DNA from: Actinomycetota bacterium
GTDB taxonomy: Bacteria > Cyanobacteriota > Vampirovibrionia > Obscuribacterales > Obscuribacteraceae
Direction of reading: 5' to 3'
Assembly: GCA_903970355.1 (NCBI GenBank)
Contig: CAJCIF010000009.1
Coordinates: 1-13,846, forward strand
Length of the DNA: 13,846 bases
Shown here one piece after another: positions 1-5,892 of this stretch. Position 1 is the first letter of the stretch, and each line of letters opens with the position of its first letter. A model generated the notes under the pieces. It saw only the letters and a program-made list of their open reading frames with translations. It searched no databases and was not told where the DNA came from. Made by a program: the position numbers and the translations under genes.

Positions 1-2
1 GT

Positions 3-584
3 GCTATTTTCAATAACTATTATCCGGAAGGTGTATGGTCGATCATGATGGCAGGCGTTTTGACTCTTTGTACGTTTGTTTTGTTCGGCATCTATTTGAC
101 AGGCGCATGCGCGGAAATCAATAGAATTCCATTCGATCTACCGGAAGCGGAAAGTGAGTTAGTAAGCGGCTATAACACTGAGTACAGCGGTATTAAGTTC
201 GCTATTTTCTTTCTGGCTGAGTTTACGAACCTCTTTATCGTTGGCACTATCGCAACGGTGATGTTCCTCGGTGGAGGAGATAATCCAATTCCACCCTGGG
301 CAATGGCTGGTCTGGCTCCCGTAAATGCATCAATGGGAGCACTTTTGTCCCCTCTTATAAATGGAATCCATTTACTCGATCCTGCTACCTTCTGGGCCGC
401 AATATGGGTTATCTTCAAAACCTACTTCCTGATTATCTTGTTTGCAATTTTGGTGAGAGGAACATTGCCACGGTTCCGCATAGATCAGCTCATGGGTTTC
501 GGTTGGAAACGACTAATCCCGATCACTTTGACCATATTCATTTTAGTGGTGTTCGCCAGAGGAGCTATACATTTTCATGTTTGA
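3..584 (+). CDS. nuoH: NADH-quinone oxidoreductase subunit H (NuoH), C-terminal part; start lies before the window
   Basis: NuoH is the membrane subunit of respiratory complex I that sits at the junction with the peripheral arm and helps form the quinone chamber. The reading frame is open from base 3, so only the last 193 codons are present. The family hallmark AEINRIPFDLPEAESE is visible, followed by a GYNTEYSG loop. The end has the usual LPRFRIDQLMGFGWK motif followed by a last hydrophobic helix. About four to five membrane segments remain in this piece. The TGA stop overlaps the nuoI start by 8 bases, which indicates translational coupling. An ATG at base 45 lies inside the conserved region and is not the real start. 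Subunit identity is secure from these motifs; what precedes it cannot be seen. Confidence 0.96.
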   Translation, partial: AIFNNYYPEGVWSIMMAGVLTLCTFVLFGIYLTGACAEINRIPFDLPEAESELVSGYNTEYSGIKFAIFFLAEFTNLFIVGTIATVMFLGGGDNPIPPWAMAGLAPVNASMGALLSPLINGIHLLDPATFWAAIWVIFKTYFLIILFAILVRGTLPRFRIDQLMGFGWKRLIPITLTIFILVVFARGAIHFHV

Positions 585-1452
585 TCTGATCTCAAAAGGC
601 TTTGAAGGTATAGTCAACTCTGTCTCTGGTCTCTACCAGGTAAGCAGAGGGCTCTGGACTGTGTTCGATCACAGCTTCCGCGTACCAACTACAGAACACT
701 ATCCGGATGTTCCACCTGAAGTACCGGTGTTGTTTCGTGGAAGACTTGCTTTAACAGTCAACCCGGATACCGGAGAAAATCTTTGTATTTCATGCCGGCA
801 ATGCGAACGCGTCTGCCCTGATAAGTGCATTGAAATTACAGCCCACAAAAGCCCTGAAACCAACAAGTTAGAGCTGATCGATTTCAAAATTGACCATGGT
901 CTTTGTATGTTCTGCGGACTTTGCACTGAAGTATGTCCAACCAGTTGCATCATCAACACAACCGATTTCGAAATGGCGGATTACACTCGTGAGTCTCTCA
1001 TTTATGACCTCAAGAAATTGACGTTAAACCGCGACGAATCTGCATTCTATTTCGACAAGAAGGAAATGCCGCTGCCGAAACCAAAACCTGTCAAAGCACC
1101 ACCAAAACCTGCTGCCGCTGGCGATGCGAAACCGGCTGGCGAAGCCAAGCCTGCTGCTGAAGCTAAACCCGCTGCGGAAGCTAAACCTGCTGCAGAAACT
1201 AAACCTGCTACTGAAACTAAACCTGCTACTGAAGCTAAACCTGCTACTGAAGCTAAACCTGCTGCTGAAGAAAAGCCTGCTACTGAAGCTAAACCTACTG
1301 CTGAACAGAAACCTAAGACTGAAGAAAAGCCGGCTGCTGAAGCTAAACCCGCGGACGAAACCAAACCTGCGGCCGAAGAGAAACCTAAGGCTGAAGAAAA
1401 GCCAAAACAGGATGCAGAAAGTGCTAAGCCTGATGAGGAGCAAAAGAAATAA
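577..1452 (+). CDS. nuoI: NADH-quinone oxidoreductase subunit I (NuoI) with a long repetitive C-terminal tail
   Basis: NuoI carries the two [4Fe-4S] clusters (N6a and N6b) that pass electrons from the peripheral arm towards the quinone site. Two ferredoxin motifs are visible: C70-x2-C73-x2-C76-x3-C80-P and C110-x2-C113-x2-C116-x3-C120-P, each followed by an extra Cys four residues on (C84, C124). The conserved core ends near residue 160, the usual size for the family. Residues 165-291 are a low-complexity Lys/Pro/Ala/Glu tail, of which 185-274 are 15 consecutive KPxxEx hexads. The tail is in frame and ends in a stop that overlaps the nuoJ start, so it belongs to the gene. An AGAGGAG ribosome site lies about a dozen bases before the ATG, inside the nuoH end. 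The tail's function is unknown; it resembles the KP/EP-rich extended spacers of TonB-type proteins in composition only. Confidence 0.95.
   Translation: MFDLISKGFEGIVNSVSGLYQVSRGLWTVFDHSFRVPTTEHYPDVPPEVPVLFRGRLALTVNPDTGENLCISCRQCERVCPDKCIEITAHKSPETNKLELIDFKIDHGLCMFCGLCTEVCPTSCIINTTDFEMADYTRESLIYDLKKLTLNRDESAFYFDKKEMPLPKPKPVKAPPKPAAAGDAKPAGEAKPAAEAKPAAEAKPAAETKPATETKPATEAKPATEAKPAAEEKPATEAKPTAEQKPKTEEKPAAEAKPADETKPAAEEKPKAEEKPKQDAESAKPDEEQKK
1129..1398 (+). repeat. 15 tandem 18-nt units inside nuoI (KPxxEx repeat)
   Basis: Fifteen contiguous units of exactly 18 bases, consensus AAACCTGCTGCTGAAGCT, code for KPxxEx hexads with no insertion or deletion between units. Most variation is at codon third positions or is GCT/ACT (Ala/Thr) exchange in the fourth codon. 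Later units are more Glu/Lys rich. The pattern fits expansion by replication slippage with selection to keep the frame. The repeats also create long open frames on the opposite strand, which are artefacts. Confidence 0.97.
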
Positions 1453-2069
1453 TGGAACAGCTTGATATGCTACAAGCTTGGGCTCAAGGCAATGTGGAAA
1501 CGGTGCTGTTCTATATTTTCGCCGCTGGTGCGATACCGATGGCGATTGGCGTTCTATTGGATAAGGTCATCATTCGCAGTGGCTTTATGTTGATTGGAGT
1601 TTTCGGTTCTATCTGTGGTTTGTTTTTACTCCTACAAGCGCAATTTCTGGCACTTGCTCAGCTCATGATTTATGCCGTCGCAATTACGCTTTTGGTTGTT
1701 ATCGCGTTGATGTTAACCAATCCACGCCTGGACTCTGAGCTGCCGACAATATCTAAGCAGCAGCATACGACCGGATTTTTTGTAGCAGTATTTATCTTCA
1801 TCACTGTCTATCTGGCTCTTCGATCTGAGTCGTGGAACCACAGCTCACACGTAGTAGATCCGGATAACGTCAAGGTTATTGGTTTAGCTCTTACAACAAC
1901 GTATTCACTGCCGTTCGAGTTCTCTTCAGTGCTTCTATTGGCAGCACTTATAGGAGCGATCTTGTTGGCAAAAGCAGAACCAGAAAAATCGGTAGAAGGT
2001 AATTTGACTGATGCCTCAGAGCTTGCAGAAAGCAAGACTCCAGTGGGTTCAGGTGCTCCTGAGAAATAA
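1452..2069 (+). CDS. nuoJ: NADH-quinone oxidoreductase subunit J (NuoJ)
   Basis: NuoJ (ND6/NdhG) is a five-helix membrane subunit of complex I whose third helix takes part in coupling quinone reduction to proton pumping. The 205-residue protein shows about five hydrophobic segments (roughly residues 18-37, 41-62, 66-88, 105-122 and 157-173) and the family's third-helix region, here LAQLMIYAVAITLLVVIALM. The Gly normally present in the Y-x-G-A part of this helix is Val. The C-terminal 30 or so residues are polar. The ATG overlaps the nuoI stop by one base (TAATG), with a GAGGAG ribosome site at 1435-1440. The assignment rests on this helix, the hydropathy and the position between nuoI and nuoK; overall similarity is weaker than for its neighbours. 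Confidence 0.88.
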   Translation: MEQLDMLQAWAQGNVETVLFYIFAAGAIPMAIGVLLDKVIIRSGFMLIGVFGSICGLFLLLQAQFLALAQLMIYAVAITLLVVIALMLTNPRLDSELPTISKQQHTTGFFVAVFIFITVYLALRSESWNHSSHVVDPDNVKVIGLALTTTYSLPFEFSSVLLLAALIGAILLAKAEPEKSVEGNLTDASELAESKTPVGSGAPEK

Positions 2070-2084
2070 CGGAAGGAAAACGAC

Positions 2085-2669
2085 ATGGCAGAACAGGTGG
2101 AAATCAAAAAGCAAGATATTGAGAGTACCTCAATTGCAACGGCTTACGCTGTCGTTTCTGCGATTCTCGTGATGTTGCTTCAAAGCGGTACGATCGGCAA
2201 AATCTTCGAATCAATGGGGTTGCGAGGCGGCTACGCCGATATCTATATGTTCATAGCAATTGCTGTGATTGGAGCACTGGCGGTCTCGATTGTAAAATCC
2301 GGAGTTGGAAATATTCTTGCCATTGCCATCGTTGCGTCCTTCTTTGCTTTGACGCTCAATCAAGAGCCATTGGTACGCTACCTCACCCTCGGCGGCGTAC
2401 TTTTTTCGATCGGCATGTATGGAATGGTTGCATCGCGTAATGCTGTTCGTGTGTTGATGTCGATCGAACTCATGCTCAATGCGGTAAACATAAACCTTGT
2501 AGCATTCGCGCGTTACGTGGACCCGAAAGACGTGCGTGGTCAGATTTTTGCAATATTCATTTTGACTGTTGCAGCGGCAGAAGCGGCTGTAGGCATAGCT
2601 ATTGTGCTGGCGATTTATCGAAACTCCTCTACGGTTGATATGGACAAATTCAACCTATTAAAGTGGTAG
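2085..2669 (+). CDS. nuoK: NADH-quinone oxidoreductase subunit K (NuoK) with an N-terminal membrane extension
   Basis: NuoK (ND4L/NdhE) is a small proton-channel subunit of complex I. The family match starts near residue 96. It includes SIELMLNAVNIN with Glu128 and AAAEAAVGIAIVLA with Glu166, the two membrane glutamates equivalent to E. coli Glu36 and Glu72. Standard NuoK is about 100 residues; this protein has 194. The additional 95 residues hold three predicted membrane helices (about 18-38, 52-70 and 74-92) after a polar N-terminus. The long start is supported by a GGAAGG ribosome site a few bases before the ATG and only 15 bases between it and the nuoJ stop. A TTG at codon 96 could give a normal-length protein, but its upstream signal (AAGAG close by) is weak. 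I do not recognise the extension as a known domain. Confidence 0.92.
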   Translation: MAEQVEIKKQDIESTSIATAYAVVSAILVMLLQSGTIGKIFESMGLRGGYADIYMFIAIAVIGALAVSIVKSGVGNILAIAIVASFFALTLNQEPLVRYLTLGGVLFSIGMYGMVASRNAVRVLMSIELMLNAVNINLVAFARYVDPKDVRGQIFAIFILTVAAAEAAVGIAIVLAIYRNSSTVDMDKFNLLKW

Positions 2670-2684
2670 TCTCTTAAAGTGGTA
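2658..2684 (+). repeat. Short direct repeat across the nuoK stop codon
   Basis: The 11-base sequence TTAAAGTGGTA occurs at 2658-2668 and again at 2674-2684, a period of 16 bases. The first copy includes the last codons and part of the TAG stop of nuoK. The most likely origin is a small local duplication. No function is evident, and no hairpin terminator is visible in this gap. Confidence 0.8.
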
Positions 2685-2726
2685 AATGGATATTAGGTAG
2701 ATTCCATTCATCACAGGGAGCAGGAC

Positions 2727-3518
2727 GTGAAAGACAAAACTCGTTCTAATCCAACTGATACATTTACCGGACTGGCTCGCATATATTCACATTCGCGTCC
2801 AGATTATCCAAACGAAGCCATCGATTTCATTTTGAAGCACTGCCACCTGGGAGAAGGTTCCACCATGGCAGATGTTGGCTGCGGAACTGGAATTTCAACG
2901 CGATGTTTTGCCCGGCGAGGCATTCCCATTGTCGGTATTGAGCCGAATACAGATATGCGCCAGGAAGCTGAGAGTTGCTCGGTTGGTCTCACTTACTCGC
3001 CGCCTCCCTATGTGAAGGGAAAGGCAGAGGCGACGGGTCTCGATAATGGCGGTGTAGATGCTGTACTTTCAGCGCAAGCTTTCCACTGGTTCGATCCTGT
3101 ACTTGCCCTTCGCGAATTCCACCGTATTCTGAAACCGAATGGTTGGGTAATACTCATGTGGAATGAACGCGACGAATCAGATAGGTGTACAGAAGCCTTT
3201 GGCAAACTGATGCGTTCTTTAAAAGAAACAGTGTCAGTCGAAACACATAGAGGTAAGGCTGGAGAAGTACTATTCAACTCAAGATTGTTCGGACACGCCC
3301 AAAAAATTCTATTTCCGAATAAGCAAGTTCTAGACGAAAATGGTTTGCTTTCGAGAGCATTCTCGACAAGTTACTCTCCAAAACATCCCGCCGAACGAAA
3401 ACGATTTGGATATTCAGTCAAACATCTTTATCACGAGTATCAATCAAACGGTGTCGTTATGCTTCAATACGAAACCGCTGTCTATCTAGCCCGTCGCAAT
3501 GACGTGGGTAACGATTAG
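2727..3518 (+). CDS. Class I SAM-dependent methyltransferase (methyltransferase type 11-like)
   Basis: The predicted role is transfer of a methyl group from S-adenosylmethionine to an unknown small molecule or lipid in the cytoplasm. Motif I is clear (ADVGCGTGIST, residues 48-58), with the acidic end of strand beta-2 at Glu72 in GIEPN. The post-motif segment DAVLSAQAFHWFDP (111-124) and the ILKPNGWVILMWNERD strand (134-149) are typical of the type 11 family, including YafE/Crg1-like enzymes. The length, 263 residues, fits a single Rossmann domain with a variable C-terminal lid. The start is GTG, chosen for the AGGGAG ribosome site at 2715-2720. It follows nuoK by 57 bases on the same strand and may be co-transcribed, but it is not a complex I gene. 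A quinone substrate is only a guess. Its stop overlaps the end of the convergent esterase gene by four bases. Confidence 0.88.
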   Translation: MKDKTRSNPTDTFTGLARIYSHSRPDYPNEAIDFILKHCHLGEGSTMADVGCGTGISTRCFARRGIPIVGIEPNTDMRQEAESCSVGLTYSPPPYVKGKAEATGLDNGGVDAVLSAQAFHWFDPVLALREFHRILKPNGWVILMWNERDESDRCTEAFGKLMRSLKETVSVETHRGKAGEVLFNSRLFGHAQKILFPNKQVLDENGLLSRAFSTSYSPKHPAERKRFGYSVKHLYHEYQSNGVVMLQYETAVYLARRNDVGND

Positions 3519-4549
3519 TCCTTTCGTAAACCAAACCATTTAGCCATTTCACGCGTAGCATCATATGCTTCAGCAGGCGGATTTACACCGTTACTATCGG
3601 TAGCAACCGTCTCGTGGATGCCGCCGCGGGCACGGCCAAACCAGAAGTGTCCGGCATTTTTTACGACATCAACTTCAATTGGCACTCCCGTTCTCGTCTG
3701 AGCTGCCGGATAAGTTGTCTCAGTGTAAGTTCCTTTGTCCACTACTTGTGGCTTGCCGGTAAATCCATTGGCGGTCAATTCATCCTGAATCATTGCATTC
3801 GGATTCTGGTTATCGGTGCGATCGGTATCTTCAAACAAGCGCATGAACCCGTTCTTGAACCAACCTGCATTCGGATGCATAGGTCCCCCTGCGGGAGGCA
3901 GTATGGGATCGTTGTCTCCTCGCACAAACTTCGTTGGTATCCCCGGAGGCGGCGCACCTTCAGTTCCAAATACTGTTGAATTCACAACAAACTCGTCGCG
4001 GAAAGTGCCGGACGGCAATTCGTGATCCAGCTTTCTCTGAAATTCTCCACCCAGGCTCATATCGGCCGCGTGAATTCCGTTTTGTGGATGGAATTTCCCC
4101 TTCACATCGGCAATTACTGCCCTAACATAGTCAACGTCATCGTAAGTCGGATCCGTACTTAATGCGCCAACTCCAGGCGAATTCCAATCACGCATAGTTT
4201 TGTCGCCAATCCCCACCCCAACTTCTCTCGGCTTGGGAAGCGGATAAATGACCATGAAGCCATCGCGATCGGCTTCATCATTAATTCTGTTGTCCACAGC
4301 CATGCCGGTGTATGGTTTGTTGGCGGTAACACCATCCAAAGCCATCACTACTGGTAGATGGGAGTCTGCCGGAACAGATTGCATACCATTCGGCAAATGC
4401 ACTTCATACTGTCTCGCTTCCGTTGTGCCATTCTTCAATTTGACATTGACGGTGATCATTTGATCATGGCTGTCCGCAAGCAATGTTTTAGTCGTGCTAT
4501 CGTCTATTTTCTTGCTCGGATCCCCACGGAAATCAGGGGTATCAGTCAT
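3515..4549 (-). CDS. PHB-depolymerase/LpqC-like alpha/beta-hydrolase esterase with an altered nucleophile elbow
   Basis: The protein resembles the Esterase_phd/LpqC group of alpha/beta hydrolases, which cleave esters such as short polyhydroxyalkanoate or feruloyl esters. Visible elements are the first strand and turn (HLPVVMALDG, residues 64-73), a DWN motif (121-123), the helix DDVDYVRAVIADV (137-149), the candidate nucleophile Ser165 in DMSLGG, the acid in RGDNDP (Asp212 or Asp214) and the candidate catalytic His301 in NAGHFWFG. The usual G-x-S-x-G has Asp163 in place of the first Gly. No signal peptide is seen, unlike many LpqC relatives, so the enzyme is probably cytoplasmic. The ATG is supported by an AGGAGA site seven bases upstream. 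The substrate cannot be read from sequence, and reduced or altered activity is possible because of the elbow change. Confidence 0.72.
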   Translation of the reverse strand: MTDTPDFRGDPSKKIDDSTTKTLLADSHDQMITVNVKLKNGTTEARQYEVHLPNGMQSVPADSHLPVVMALDGVTANKPYTGMAVDNRINDEADRDGFMVIYPLPKPREVGVGIGDKTMRDWNSPGVGALSTDPTYDDVDYVRAVIADVKGKFHPQNGIHAADMSLGGEFQRKLDHELPSGTFRDEFVVNSTVFGTEGAPPPGIPTKFVRGDNDPILPPAGGPMHPNAGWFKNGFMRLFEDTDRTDNQNPNAMIQDELTANGFTGKPQVVDKGTYTETTYPAAQTRTGVPIEVDVVKNAGHFWFGRARGGIHETVATDSNGVNPPAEAYDATREMAKWFGLRKD

Positions 4550-4556
4550 GGCGATG

Positions 4557-4562
4557 TCTCCT
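4557..4562 (-). promoter_or_regulatory. Ribosome binding site of the esterase gene
   Basis: AGGAGA on the minus strand, seven bases before the ATG at 4549, fixes the start of the esterase-like gene. Confidence 0.75.
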
Positions 4563-4644
4563 ACCTGGCCTGGCTAGTCTAAATATCCTTGAAATTTTCA
4601 GAAAATGGTAGGGTGAAAGTCCCATTGAGATTTCATTTGATCGA

Positions 4645-5292
4645 TTAAACGAGTAATTCAGTGAACGTTGCGAATGCTTCCTGCAAGTCCTTCTGGTACA
4701 AAAGAAAGGTCAACTCCGTAAAAGTCGAGATTACTTCGACAATGTTGATGCGCTTTAATGCCAGTGGTCGCACCAGGGCAAAAGTTTGATTTGGTATGTT
4801 TATGTAGCTTTCGTCGAAGCGCAGAGTTAATCCGGCAAGATTATCCAGCTCAAGCTTTGGCTTTTGATTGCCGAAATATCGCCGTACGGCTTTTTGCAAA
4901 TGCATTGGACAAACAACGGCAATTTCCGCATTGCCGGAAGTAACCGTGAAAAAATCAGCGCTTAAGAAGTCCTTGTCTTGATACAGCTGCTGAAGCCTTT
5001 CGCGATTGGTCTTCGTTTTATCAAAAGCAATTTCAGCCAGTCCAGTTTTGACTGAAAGACTGGTAATTTCAACGGGAGGAACTATCCTTTTCGATTTCTC
5101 AATTGTCTTTGCCAGTCGCGAAAGTGCAACAACGATAGTACCGATTTGAACTGGTTTGCGCGCCTGCCTTGAAACTTCGCGCTGAATCTTTTTGCCATAA
5201 GCCGATAGATTCAAATACCCCTCGGATAAGGCGCTACGTGCCACTTCCGATGAATTTACGATGGAACGAACTGTATCTGCCACTTTGATCAT
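4645..5292 (-). CDS. Conserved-type hypothetical protein, possible C-terminal ACT-like domain
   Basis: I cannot assign a named function to this 215-residue soluble protein. Residues 1-64 look helical and basic (SALSEGYLNLSAYGKKIQ, then RKPVQIGTIVVALSRLAKTI). This recalls the N-terminal part of uncharacterised proteins that pair a winged-helix-like segment with ACT-type ligand-binding folds. The C-terminus has alternating strand and helix character, with ALVRPLALKRINIVEVISTF followed by TELTFLLYQKDLQEAF, similar to an ACT domain's NIVEI...TELTF strands and final helix. A small-molecule-sensing regulator is therefore conceivable. No Shine-Dalgarno site precedes the ATG, so a leaderless message or the GTG at codon 4 is possible. 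It is divergent from the acetyltransferase gene across an AT-rich gap of 114 bases. Confidence is high that it is a gene and low on role. Confidence 0.65.
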   Translation of the reverse strand: MIKVADTVRSIVNSSEVARSALSEGYLNLSAYGKKIQREVSRQARKPVQIGTIVVALSRLAKTIEKSKRIVPPVEITSLSVKTGLAEIAFDKTKTNRERLQQLYQDKDFLSADFFTVTSGNAEIAVVCPMHLQKAVRRYFGNQKPKLELDNLAGLTLRFDESYINIPNQTFALVRPLALKRINIVEVISTFTELTFLLYQKDLQEAFATFTELLV

Positions 5293-5394
5293 TTGTAATA
5301 TTTATAACATTTTGTATGAATTACGAATAGTCTATCTATAAATTTTACAAGCGCATTTAGTGCCTGTTACTCTCCCTCGAACAACTTCAATATG
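5293..5394. promoter_or_regulatory. AT-rich divergent promoter region
   Basis: This gap between two divergent genes is much richer in A and T than its surroundings. A TATAAAT box at 5337-5343 is a possible -10 element for the rightward acetyltransferase gene, but no good -35 partner is seen. On the minus strand, a TTATAAATAT stretch (5297-5306) lies so close to the leftward ATG that a leaderless transcript would be needed. Promoters in this region are likely; exact boxes are uncertain. Confidence 0.35.
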
Positions 5395-5400
5395 AGGAGA
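5395..5400 (+). promoter_or_regulatory. Ribosome binding site that decides the acetyltransferase start
   Basis: AGGAGA lies six bases before the ATG at 5407. An earlier in-frame ATG at 5392 would place this site inside the coding sequence, so 5407 is preferred. Confidence 0.8.
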
Positions 5401-5406
5401 AGAAAC

Positions 5407-5892
5407 ATGAGCATAGAAATAAGGCTGGCGGGCCCAGAAGATGCGGAGACCATCTTTCAATTAATTACAGAATTGGCGCGCGTTCAGGGATGCAACTCCA
5501 ATTTACCGGCTACTCCTGAATTACTGCGAGAGCAAATGTCCAACGACAATCCAATGTTTGAATGTTTACTGGCGGAACGCCCAGGTGAATCAATTGGGCA
5601 TGCACTCTTCTTTCAAAACTATTCAACCTGGGAAGGACGTCCAGGTCTTTACCTGGAAGATCTTTATGTAAGACCGGATTGCCAGGGAAATGGGGTTGGC
5701 AAAATGCTTATGCAACAGCTGGCTACGATAGCCACGGAACGCGGTTGCAAGAGAATAGATTGGACGGTGCTGGACACGAACACATCAGGGCAAATGTTTT
5801 ATCGCGGTGTCGGTGCTCAACCACTCAAACAGTGGCATCACTGGCGCCTGGATGGCGAAGCCCTGAATAATATGGCAATTAGCGAGTCTTGA
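5407..5892 (+). CDS. GNAT-family N-acetyltransferase, diamine/polyamine acetyltransferase (SSAT)-like
   Basis: The predicted role is acetyl-CoA-dependent N-acetylation of a small amine in the cytoplasm. The 161-residue protein begins IEIRLAGPEDAETIFQLI, a standard GNAT beta-1/alpha-1. It then has the run YLEDLYVRPDCQGNGVGKML, in which QGNGVG (about residues 96-101) is the pyrophosphate-binding motif A. A later segment, NTSGQMFYRGVGAQPLKQW, is motif B. The LYLEDLYV strand, the preceding NYSTWEGRPG loop and the WRLDGEAL ending are strongly reminiscent of spermidine/spermine N1-acetyltransferases and bacterial relatives, so polyamines or a similar amine are the best guess. The start at 5407 follows the AGGAGA site; the in-frame ATG at 5392 would add only five residues (MRRRN). 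Its end overlaps the convergent GT20 gene by 14 bases. Confidence 0.85.
   Translation: MSIEIRLAGPEDAETIFQLITELARVQGCNSNLPATPELLREQMSNDNPMFECLLAERPGESIGHALFFQNYSTWEGRPGLYLEDLYVRPDCQGNGVGKMLMQQLATIATERGCKRIDWTVLDTNTSGQMFYRGVGAQPLKQWHHWRLDGEALNNMAISES

Noticed and set aside
1129..1398. CRISPR-like regular repeat spacing
   Set aside because: The units are contiguous with no unique spacers and code for an in-frame peptide repeat.
1024..1443. Long open frames on the minus strand and in another plus frame over the nuoI tail, giving Ser/Phe- or Leu/Lys-rich proteins
   Set aside because: They result from the 18-nt repeat being stop-free in several frames. nuoI itself has the conserved motifs and the correct operon junctions.
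3614..3979. Plus-strand open frames opposite the esterase gene
   Set aside because: Their composition is unlike the neighbouring proteins and they show no motifs; the minus-strand gene has a ribosome site and hydrolase motifs.
5392..5406. Earlier ATG for the acetyltransferase
   Set aside because: It would place the AGGAGA ribosome site inside the coding region; the ATG at 5407 has that site at ideal spacing.
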